Source of the DNA: Saussurea involucrata
Taxonomy: Eukaryota; Streptophyta; Magnoliopsida; Asterales; Asteraceae
DNA: 64,000 nt
Assembly: GCA_033807775.1 (NCBI GenBank)
Contig: JAWVWS010001074.1
Location: forward strand, 496,001 to 560,000
Direction: 5' to 3'
Shown piece after piece: positions 52,501 to 63,268 of this stretch; position 1 is the stretch's first letter; each line of letters begins with the position of its first letter. The position numbers were made by a program, and so were the translations under genes. The notes under the pieces were generated by a model. That model worked only from the letters and a program-made list of their open reading frames with translations, had not been told where the DNA came from and ran no database searches.

Positions 52501-54150
52501 TTGTGGATCTAGGTTTTGGAAGATTTGTCCTAAAGGATCCGAGTTGCATCAAAGGAGCTTACGTTGGGAGAAATTCTAGATTTAGCTTAAATCTAGCGAG
52601 GTGAGTTCAAGGTGATTTGTGAAAACTTTGTGCATGCCAAAAATGTTATTTTCCAAATATTTGTGTGTTTTACTTGAAAATATCAATGGTTGAGTTAATG
52701 GAATAGTTTAACTCTTTTGAAATGGTTATCTTCATAAATGTTGTAAAACAACCATATTTGGGGCTTTTGGATATTTTGATGTGTAGAAATCATAATATGT
52801 CATTAAAAGATTGATTGCTCAAAATCATATTTTGTTCACTTTCTTTCTCGTTTGGAGTATTGTGGAAATTTTGGTTATGTTTAGTTGAAATGTTCTTCTC
52901 CTTCTTCATTTATGAAGATTAGGGCTTGATGTATTTGAGATTTTGGGTTCTAAATGTTTGGGAAATGATTCTAAGTATTTGAGGATAAATACTTATGGTT
53001 GGAAACTTGTGGATCTAGGTTTTGGAAGATTTGGCCTAAAGGATCCGGGTTGCATCAAAGAAGCTTACGTTGGGAGAAATTCTAGATTTAGCTTAAATCT
53101 AGCGACGTGAGTTCAAGTTGATTTGTGAAAACTTTGTGCATGCCAAAAATGTTATTTTCCAAATATTTGTGTGTTTTTCTTGAAAATATCAATGGTTGAG
53201 TTAATGGAATAGTTTAACTCTTTTGAAATGGTTATCTTCGTAAATGTTGTAAAACAGCCATATTTGGGGCTTTTGGATATTTTGATGTGTAGAAATCATA
53301 ATATGTCATTAAAGGATTAATTGCTCAAAATCATATTTTGTTCACTTTCTTTCTCGTTTGGAGTATTGTGGACGATTTTGGTTATGTTTAGTTGAAGTGT
53401 TCTTCTCCTTCTTCATTTATGGAGATTAGGGCTTGATGTATTTGAGATTTTGGGTTCTAAATGTTTGGGGAATGATTCTAAGTATTTGAGGATAAATTCT
53501 TATGGTTGGAAACTTGTGGATCTAGGTTTTGGAAGATTTGGCCTAAAGGATCCGGGTTGCATCAAAGGAGCTTACGTTGGGAGAAATTCTAGATTTAGCT
53601 TAAATCTAGCGAGTTGAGTTCAAAGTGATTTGTGAAAACTTTGTGCATGCCAAAAATGTTATTTTCCAAATATTTGTGTGTTTTACTTGAACATATCAAT
53701 GGTTGAGTTAATGGAATAGTTTAACTCTTTTGAAATGGTTATCTTCATAATGTTGTAAAACAGCCATATTTGGGGCTTTTGGATATTTTGATGTGTAGAA
53801 ATCATAATATGTCATTAAAGGATTAATTGCTCAAAATCATATTTTGTTCACTTTCTTTCTCGTTTGGAGTATTGTGGACGATTTTGGTTATGTTTAGTTG
53901 AAGTGTTCTTCTTCTTCTTCATTTATGGAGATTAGGGCTGGATGTATTTGAGATTTTGGGTTCTAAATGTTTGGGGAATGATTCTAAGTATTTGAGGATA
54001 AATACTTATGGTTGGAAACTTGTGGATCTAGGTTTTGGAAGATTTGGCCTAAAGGATCCGGGTTGCATCAAAGGAGCTTACGTTGGGAGAAATTCTAGAT
54101 TTAGTTTAAATCTAGCGAGGTGAGTTCAAAGTGATTTGTGAAAACTTTGT
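49594..54150 (+). repeat. Ten-monomer HOR family, copy 2 (9 monomers)
   Basis: Landmarks 50004, 50510, 51015, 51521, 52028, 52535, 53041, 53548 and 54054. It shares ggatccgag at 52535, the missing A in gtgtgtttttcttg near 53171, cttgaacata near 53689 and ggctggatg near 53937 with copy 1. Private: atgttattaaag and a one-base loss in the pyrimidine run near 50815. Where copy 1 has gttcttcgactt (near 48845), this copy has an uninterrupted CTT run (near 53910). Confidence 0.88.
51618..52124 (+). repeat. Representative monomer (507 bp, GCATGC to GCATGC)
   Basis: A typical full unit in the phase used here, starting at GCATGC. In order it holds: the CAAATATTTG palindrome; the GAGTTAA/TTAACTC dyad; the variable cataatg / cataaatg / cgtaaatg site; the GTTGT/ACAAC dyad; the variable attaattgctc / attaattggtc / attgattgctc site; the CAAAAT/ATTTTG dyad; a pyrimidine run; the variable gtggacgatttt / gtggaaatttt site; a CTTC-rich stretch; the AAGTATTT/AAATACTT dyad; GGATCC; the variable ggagctt / gaagctt (HindIII) site; and the CTAGATTTA/TAAATCTAG hairpin. 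The variable sites are the markers used to type monomers. No internal sub-repeat is visible by eye. Confidence 0.95.
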
Positions 54151-57100
54151 GCATGCCAAAAATGTTATTTTCCAAATATTTGTGTGTTTTACTTGAAAAT
54201 ATCAATGGTTGAGTTAATGGAATAGTTTAACTCTTTTGAAATGGTTATCTTCGTAAATGTTGTAAAACAACCATATTTGGGGCTTTTGGATATTTTGATG
54301 TGTAGAAATCATAATATGTCATTAAAGGATTAATTGGTCAAAATCATATTTTGTTCACTTTCTTTCTCGTTTGGAGTATTGTGGACGATTTTGGTTATGT
54401 TTAGTTGAAGTGTTCTTCTCCTTCTTCATTTATGAAGATTATGGCTTGATGTATTTGAGATTTTGGGTTCTAAATGTTTGGGGAATGATTCTAAGTATTT
54501 GAGGATAAATAGTTATGGTTGGAAACTTGTGGATCTAGGTTTTGAAAGATTTGGCCTAAAGGATCCGGGTTGCATCAAAGGAGCTTACGTTGGGAGAAAT
54601 TCTAGATTTAGCTTAAATCTATCTAGGTGAGTTCAATGTGATTTGTGAAAACTTTGTGCATGCCAAAAATGTTATTTTCCAAATATTTGTGTGATTTACT
54701 TGAAAATATCAATGGTTGAGTTAATGGAATAGTTTAACTCTTTTGAAATGGTTATCTTCATAAATGTTGTAAAACAACCATATTTGGGGCTTTTGGATAT
54801 TTTGATGTGTAGAAATCATAATATGTCATTAAAGGATTGATTGCTCAAAATCATATTTTGTTCACTTTCTTTCTCGTTTGGAGTATTGTGGAAATTTTGG
54901 TTATGTTTAGTTGAAATGTTCTTCTCCTTCTTCATTTATGAAGATTAGGGCTTGATGTATTTGAGATTTTGGGTTCTAAATGTTTGGGAAATGATTCTAA
55001 GTATTTGAGGATAAATACTTATGGTTGGAAACTTGTGGATCTAGGTTTTGGAAGATTTGGCCTAAAGGATCCGGGTTGCATCAAAGAAGCTTACGTTGGG
55101 AGAAATTCTAGATTTAGCTTAAATCTAGCGACGTGAGTTCAAGTTGATTTGTGAAAACTTTGTGCATGCCAAAAATGTTATTTTCCAAATATTTGTGTGT
55201 TTTACTTGAAAATATCAATGGTTGAGTTAATGGAATAGTTTAACTCTTTTGAAATGGTTATCTTCATAATGTTGTAAAACAGCCATATTTGGGGCTTTTG
55301 GATATTTTGATGTGTAGAAATCATAATATGTCATTAAAGGATTAATTGCTCAAAAGCATATTTTGTTCACTTTCTTTCTCGTTTGGAGTATTGTGGACGA
55401 TTTTGGTTGTGTTTAGTTGAAGTGTTCTTCTCCTTCTTCATTTATGGAAATTAGGGCTTGATGTATTTGAGATTTTGGGTTCTAAATGTTTGGGGAATGA
55501 TTCTAAGTATTTGAGGATAAATACTTATGGTTGGAAACTTGTGGATCTAGGTTTTGAAAGATTTGGCCTAAAGGATCCGGGTTGCATCAAAGGAGCTTAC
55601 GTTGGGAGAAATTCTAGATTTAGCTTAAATCTAGCTAGGTGAGTTCAAGGTGATTTGTGAAAACTTTGTGCATGCCAAAAATGTTATTTTCCATATATTT
55701 GTGTGATTTACTTGAAAATATCAATGGTTGAGTTAATGGAATAGTTTAACTCTTTTGAAATGGTTATCTTCATAAATGTTGTAAAACAACCATATTTAGG
55801 GCTTTTGGATATTTTGATGTGTAGAAATCATAATATGTCATTAAAGGATTGATTGCTCAAAATCATATTTTGTTCACTTTCTTTCTCGTTTGGAGTATTG
55901 TGGACGATTTTGGTTATGTTTAGTTGAAGTGTTCTTCTCCTTCTTCATTTATGGAGATTAGGGCTTGATGTATTTGAGATTTTGGGTTCTAAATGTTTGA
56001 GGAATGATTCTAAGTATTTGAGGATAAATACTTATGGTTGGAAACTTGTGGATCTAGGTTTTGGAAGATTTGGCCTAAAGGATCCGGGTTGCATCAAAGG
56101 AGCTTACGTTGGGAGAAATTCTAGATTTAGTTTAAATCTAGCGAGGTGAGTTCAAAGTGATTTGTGAAAACTTTGTGCATGCCAAAAATGTTATTTTCCA
56201 AATATTTGTGTGTTTTACTTGAAAATATCAATGGTTGAGTTAATGGAATAGTTTAACTTTTTTGAAATGGTTATCTTTAATAAATGTTGTAAAACAACCA
56301 TATTTGGGGCTTTTGGATATTTTGATGTGTAGAAATCATAATATGTCATTAAAGGATTGATTGCTCAAAATCATATTTTGTTCACTTTCTTTCTCGTTTG
56401 GAGTATTGTGGAAATTTTGGTTATGTTTAGTTGAAATGTTCTTCTCCTTCTTCATTTATGAAGATTAGGGCTTGATGTATTTGAGATTTTGGGTTCTAAA
56501 TGTTTGGGAAATGATTCTAAGTATTTGAGGATAAATACTTATGGTTGGAAACTTGTGGATCTAGGTTTTGGAAGATTTGGCCTAAAGGATCCGGGTTGCA
56601 TCAAAGAAGCTTACGTTGGGAGAAATACTAGATTTAGCTTAAATCTAGCGACGTGAGTTCAAGTTGATTTGTGAAAACTTTGTGCATGCCAAAAATGTTA
56701 TTTTCCAAATATTTGTGTGTTTTACTTGAAAATATCAATGGTTGAGTTAATGGAATAGTTTAACTCTTTTGAAATGGTTATCTTCATAATGTTGTAAAAC
56801 AGCCATATTTGGGGCTTTTGGATATTTTGATGTGTAGAAATCATAATATGTCATTAAAGGATTAATTGCTCAAAATCATATTTTGTTCACTTTCTTTCTC
56901 GTATGGAGTATTGTGGACGATTTTGGTTATGTTTAGTTGAAGTGTTCTTTTCCTTCTTCATTTATGGAGATTAGGGCTTGATGTATTTGAGATTTTGGGT
57001 TCTAAATGTTTGGGGAATGATTCTAAGTATTTGAGGATAAATACTTATGGTTGGAAACTTGTGGATCTAGGTTTTGGAAGATTTGGCCTAAAGGATCCGG

Positions 57101-57189
57101 GTTGCATCAAAGGAGCTTACGTTGGGAGAAATTCTAGATATTGTTTAAATCTAGCGAGGTGAGTTCAAAGTGATTTGTGAAAACTTTGT
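54151..57189 (+). repeat. Ten-monomer HOR family, copy 3 (short, rearranged, 6 monomers)
   Basis: Landmarks 54561, 55067, 55573, 56080, 56587 and 57093. It starts like copies 1 and 2 (aaatagttatgg and caatgtg, then attgattgctc and gtggaaatttt). It then takes the caaaagcat / gattttggttgtg type (55573, matching 51521), followed by a trimer related to the 1520 bp unit (ttccatatattt near 55690, gtttgaggaatg, ctttaataaatg near 56275), and ends with the ctcgtatgg type. Confidence 0.82.
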
Positions 57190-60100
57190 GCATGCCAAAA
57201 ATGTTATTTTCCAAATATTTGTGTGTTTTACTTGAAAATATCAATGGTTGAGTTAATGGAATAGTTTAACTCTTTTGAAATGGTTATCTTCGTAAATGTT
57301 GTAAAACAACCATATTTGGGGCTTTTGGATATTTTGATGTGTAGAAATCATAATATGTCATTAAAGGATTAATTGGTCAAAATCATATTTTGTTCACTTT
57401 CTTTCTCGTTTGGAGTATTGTGGACGATTTTGGTTATGTTTAGTTGAAGTGTTCTTCTCCTTCTTCATTTATGAAGATTAGGGCTTGATGTATTTGAGAT
57501 TTTGGGTTCTAAATGTTTGGGGAATGATTCTAAGTATTTGAGGATAAATAGTTATGGTTGGAAACTTGTGGATCTAGGTTTTGAAAGATTTGGCCTAAAG
57601 GATCCGGGTTGCATCAAAGGAGCTTACGTTGGGAGAAATTCTAGATTTAGCTTAAATCTAGCTAGGTGAGTTCAATGTGATTTGTGAAAACTTTGTGCAT
57701 GCCAAAAATGTTATTTTCCAAATATTTGTGTGATTTACTTGAAAATATCAATGGTTGAGTTAATGGAATAGTTTAACTCTTTTGAAATGGTTATCTTCAT
57801 AAATGTTGTAAAACAACCATATTTGGGGCTTTTGGATATTTTGATGTGTAGAAATCATAATATGTCATTAAAGGATTGATTGCTCAAAATCATATTTTGT
57901 TCACTTTCTTTCTCGTTTGGAGTATTGTGGAAATTTTGGTTATGTTTAGTTGAAATGTTCTTCTCCTTCTTCATTTATGAAGATTAGGGCTTGATGTATT
58001 TGAGATTTTGGGTTCTAAATGTTTGGGAAATGATTCTAAGTATTTGAGGATAAATACTTATGGTTGGAAACTCGTGGATCTAGGTTTTGGAAGATTTGGC
58101 CTAAAGGATCCGGGTTGCATCAAAGAAGCTTACGTTGGGAGAAATTCTAGATTTAGCTTAAATCTAGCGACGTGAGTTCAAGTTGATTTGTGAAAACTTT
58201 GTGCATGCCAAAAATGTTATTTTCCAAATATTTGTGTGTTTTACTTGAAAATATCAATGGTTGAGTTAATGGAATAGTTTAACTCTTTTGAAATGGTTAT
58301 CTTCATAATGTTGTAAAACAGCCATATTTGGGGCTTTTGGATATTTTGATGTGTAGAAATCATAATATGTCATTAAAGGATTAATTGCTCAAAATCATAT
58401 TTTGTTCACTTTCTTTCTCGTTTGGAGTATTGTGGACGATTTTGGTTATGTTTAGTTGAAGTGTTTTTCTCCTTCTTCATTTATAGAGATTAGGGCTTGA
58501 TGTATTTGAGATTTTGGGTTCTAAATGTTTGGGGAATGATTCTAAGTATTTGAGGATAAATACTTATGGTTGGAAACTTGTGGATCTAGGTTTTGGAAGA
58601 TTTGGCCTAAAGGATACGGGTTGCATCAAAGAAGCTTACGTTGGGAGAAATTCTAGATTTAGCTTAAATCTAGCGACGTGAGTTCAAGTTGATTTGTGAA
58701 AACTTTGTGCATGCCAAAAATGTTATTTTCCAAATATTTGTGTGTTTTACTTGAAAATATCAATGGTTGAGTTAATGGAATAGTTTAACTCTTTTGAAAT
58801 GGTTATCTTCATAATGTTGTAAAACAGCCATATTTGGGGCTTTTGGATATTTTGATGTGTAGAAATCATAATATGTCATTAAAGGATTAATTGCTCAAAA
58901 TCATATTTTGTTCACTTTCTTTCTCGTTTGGAGTATTGTGGACGATTTTGGTTGTGTTTAGTTGAAGTGTTCTTCTCCTTCTTCATTTATGGAGATTAGG
59001 GCTTGATGTATTTGAGATTTTGGGTTCTAAATGTTTGGGGAATGATTCTAAGTATTTGAGGATAAATTCTTATGGTTGGAAACTTGTGGATCTAGGTTTT
59101 GGAAGATTTGGCCTAAAGGATCCGGGTTGCATCAAAGGAGCTTACGTTGGGAGAAATTCTAGATTTAGCTTAAATCTAGCGAGGTGAGTTCAAAGTGATT
59201 TGTGAAAACTTTGTGCATGCCAAAAATGTTATTTTCCAAATATTTGTGTGTTTTACTTGAAAATATCAATGGTTGAGTTAATGGAATAGTTTAACTCTTT
59301 TGAAATGGTTATCTTCGTAAATGTTGTAAAACAACCATATTTGGGGCTTTTGGATATTTTGATGTGTAGAAATCATAATATGTCATTAAAGGATTAATTG
59401 GTCAAAATCATATTTTGTTCACTTTCTTTCTCGTTTGGAGTATTGTGGACGATTTTGGTTATGTTTAGTTGAAGTGTTCTTCTCCTTCTTCATTTATGAA
59501 GATTAGGGCTTGATGTATTTGAGATTTTGGGTTCTAAATGTTTGGGGAATGATTCTAAGTATTTGAGGATAAATAGTTATGGTTGGAAACTTGTGGATCT
59601 AGGTTTTGAAAGATTTGGCCTAAAGGATCCGGGTTGCATCAAAGGAGCTTACGTTGGGAGAAATTCTAGATTTAGCTTAAATCTAGCGAGGTGAGTTCAA
59701 GGTGATTTGTGAAAACTTTGTGCATGCCAAAAATGTTATTTTCCAAATATTTGTGTGTTTTACTTGAAAATATCAATGGTTGAGTTAATGGAATAGTTTA
59801 ACTCTTTTGAAATGGTTATCTTCGTAAATGTTGTAAAACAACCATATTTGGGGCTTTTGGATATTTTGATGTGTAGAAATCATAATATGTCATTAAAGGA
59901 TTAATTGGTCAAAATCATATTTTGTTCACTTTCTTTCTCGTTTGGAGTATTGTGGACGATTTTGGTTATGTTTAGTTGAAGTGTTCTTCTCCTTCTTCAT
60001 TTATGAAGATTAAGGCTTGATGTATTTGAGATTTTAGGTTCTAAATGTTTGGGGAATGATTCTAAGTATTTGAGGATAAATACTTATGGTTGGAAACTTG

Positions 60101-61241
60101 TGGATCTAGGTTTTGGAAGATTTGTCCTAAAGGATCCGAGTTGCATCAAAGGAGCTTACGTTGGGAGAAATTCTAGATTTAGCTTAAATCTAGCGAGGTG
60201 AGTTCAAGGTGATTTGTGAAAACTTTGTGCATGCCAAAAATGTTATTTTCCAAATATTTGTGTGTTTTACTTGAAAATATCAATGGTTGAGTTAATGGAA
60301 TAGTTTAACTCTTTTGAAATGGTTATCTTCATAAATGTTGTAAAACAACCATATTTGGGGCTTTTGGATATTTTGATGTGTAGAAATCATAATATGTCAT
60401 TAAAGGATTGATTGCTCAAAATCATATTTTGTTCACTTTCTTTCTCGTTTGGAGTATTGTGGAAATTTTGGTTATGTTTAGTTGAAATGTTCTTCTCCTT
60501 CTTCATTTATGAAGATTAGGGCTTGATGTATTTGAGATTTTGGGTTCTAAATGTTTGGGAAATGATTCTAAGTATTTGAGGATAAATACTTATGGTTGGA
60601 AACTTGTGGATCTAGGTTTTGGAAGATTTGGCCTAAAGGATCCGGGTTGCATCAAAGAAGCTTACGTTGGGAGAAATTCTAGATTTAGCTTAAATCTAGC
60701 GACGTGAGTTCAAGTTGATTTGTGAAAACTTTGTGCATGCCAAAAATGTTATTTTCCAAATATTTGTGTGTTTTTCTTGAAAATATCAATGGTTGAGTTA
60801 ATGGAATAGTTTAACTCTTTTGAAATGGTTATCTTCGTAAATGTTGTAAAACAGCCATATTTGGGGCTTTTGGATATTTTGATGTGTAGAAATCATAATA
60901 TGTCATTAAAGGATTAATTGCTCAAAATCATATTTTGTTCACTTTCTTTCTCGTTTGGAGTATTGTGGACGATTTTGGTTATGTTTAGTTGAAGTGTTCT
61001 TCTCCTTCTTCATTTATGGAGATTAGGGCTTGATGTATTTGAGATTTTGGGTTCTAAATGTTTGGGGAATGATTCTAAGTATTTGAGGATAAATTCTTAT
61101 GGTTGGAAACTTGTGGATCTAGGTTTTGGAAGATTTGGCCTAAAGGATCCGGGTTGCATCAAAGGAGCTTACGTTGGGAGAAATTCTAGATTTAGCTTAA
61201 ATCTAGCGAGTTGAGTTCAAAGTGATTTGTGAAAACTTTGT
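57190..61241 (+). repeat. Ten-monomer HOR family, copy 4 (8 monomers)
   Basis: Landmarks 57600, 58106, 58612, 59118, 59625, 60132, 60638 and 61145 match 50004-53548 in copy 2 at offsets of 7595-7597 bp. They include ggatccgag at 60132, gtgtgtttttcttg near 60772 and gcgagttgag near 61210. The landmark at 58612 reads GGATAC, the only lost BamHI site I found. Confidence 0.88.
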
Positions 61242-63268
61242 GCATGCCAAAAATGTTATTTTCCAAATATTTGTGTGTTTTACTTGAACATATCAATGGT
61301 TGAGTTAATGGAATAGTTTAACTCTTTTGAAATGGTTATCTTCGTAAATGTTGTAAAACAACCATATTTGGGGCTTTTGGATATTTTGATGTGTAGAAAT
61401 CATAATATGTCATTAAAGGATTAATTGGTCAAAATCATATTTTGTTCACTTTCTTTCTCGTTTGGAGTATTGTGGACGATTTTGGTTATGTTTAGTTGAA
61501 GTGTTCTTCTCTTTTCTTCATTTATGAAGATTAGGGCTTGATGTATTTGAGATTTTGGGTTCTAAATGTTTGGGAAATGATTCTAAGTATTTGAGGATAA
61601 ATACTTATGGTTGGAAACTTGTGGATCTAGGTTTTGGAAGATTTGGCCTAAAGGATCCGGGTTGCATCAAAGAAGCTTACGTTGGGAGAAATTCTAGATT
61701 TAGCTTAAATCTAGCGAGGTGAGTTCAAGGTGATTTGTGAAAACTTTGTGCATGCCAAAAATTTTATTTTCCAAATATTTGTGTGTTTTACTTGAAAATA
61801 TCAATGGTTGAGTTAATGGAATAGTTTAACTCTTTTGAAATGGTTATCTTCATAAATGTGGTAAAACAGCCATATTTGGGGCTTTTTGATCTTTTGATGT
61901 GTAGAAATCATAATATGTCATTAAAGGATTAATTGGTCAAAATCATATTTTGTTCACTTTCTTTCTCGTTTGGAGTATTGTGGACGATTTTGGTTATGTT
62001 TAGTTGAAGTGTTCTTCTCCTTCTTCATTTATGGAGATTAGGGCTTGATGTATTTGAGATTTTGGGTTCTAAATGTTTGGGGAATGATTCTAAGTATTTG
62101 AGGATAAATACTTATGGTTGGAAACTTGTGGATCTAGGTTTTGGAAGATTTGGCCTAAAGGATCCGGGTTGCATCAAAGAAGCTTACGTTGGGAGAAATT
62201 CTAGATTTAGCTTAAATCTAGCGACGTGAGTTCAAGTTGATTTGTGAAAACTTTGTGCATGCCAAAAATGTTATTTTCCAAATATTTGTGTGTTTTACTT
62301 GAAAATATCAATGGTTGAGTTAATGGAATAGTTTAACTCTTTTGAAATGGTTATCTTCATAATGTTGTAAAACAGCCATATTTGGGGCTTTTGGATATTT
62401 TGATGTGTAGAAATCATAATATGTCATTAAAGGATTAATTGCTCAAAATCATATTTTGTTCACTTTCTTTCTCGTTTGGAGTATTGTGGACGATTTTGGT
62501 TATGTTTAGTTGAAGTGTTCTTCTCCTTCTTCATTTATGGAGATTAGGGCTTGATGTATTTGAGATTTTGGGTTCTAAATGTTTGGGGAATGATTCTAAG
62601 TATTTGAGGATAAATTCTTATGGTTGGAAACTTGTGGATCTAGGTTTTGGAAGATTTGGCCTAAAGGATCCGGGTTGCATCAAAGAAGCTTACGTTGGGA
62701 GAAATACTAGATTTAGCTTAAATCTAGCGACGTGAGTTCAAGTTGATTTGTGAAAACTTTGTGCATGCCAAAAATGTTATTTTCCAAATATTTGTGTGTT
62801 TTACTTGAAAATATCAATGGTTGAGTTAATGGAATAGTTTAACTCTTTTGAAATGGTTATCTTCATAATGTTGTAAAACAGCCATATTTGGGGCTTTTGG
62901 ATATTTTGATGTGTAGAAATCATAATATGTCATTAAAGGATTAATTGCTCAAAATCATATTTTGTTTACTTTCTTTCTCGTATGGAGTATTGTGGACGAT
63001 TTTGGTTATGTTTAGTTGAAGTGTTCTTTTCCTTCTTCATTTATGGAGATTAGGGCTTGATGTATTTGAGATTTTGGGTTCTAAATGTTTGGGGAATGAT
63101 TCTAAGTATTTGAGGATAAATACTTATGGTTGGAAACTTGTGGATCTAGGTTTTGGAAGATTTGGCCTAAAGGATCCGGGTTGCATCAAAGGAGCTTACG
63201 TTGGGAGAAATTCTAGATATTGTTTAAATCTAGCGAGGTGAGTTCAAAGTGATTTGTGAAAACTTTGT
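61242..63268 (+). repeat. Hybrid and linker monomers
   Basis: Landmarks 61653, 62160, 62666 and 63172. The first begins as the cttgaacata type but continues as a cgtaaatg/ggtca type and has a CTTTT change (gttcttctctttt near 61510). The second has the private aatgtggtaa and gctttttgatc. The third has aaatactaga, shared with 56587. The last is the ctcgtatgg/gttcttttcc/ctagatattg type, matching 57093 at 6079 bp. Confidence 0.83.

Noticed and set aside
55797..55803. Plant-type telomere unit TTTAGGG in catatttagggc
   Set aside because: It is a single occurrence from one substitution in the usual catatttggggc. There is no tandem run, so no sign of telomeric sequence.
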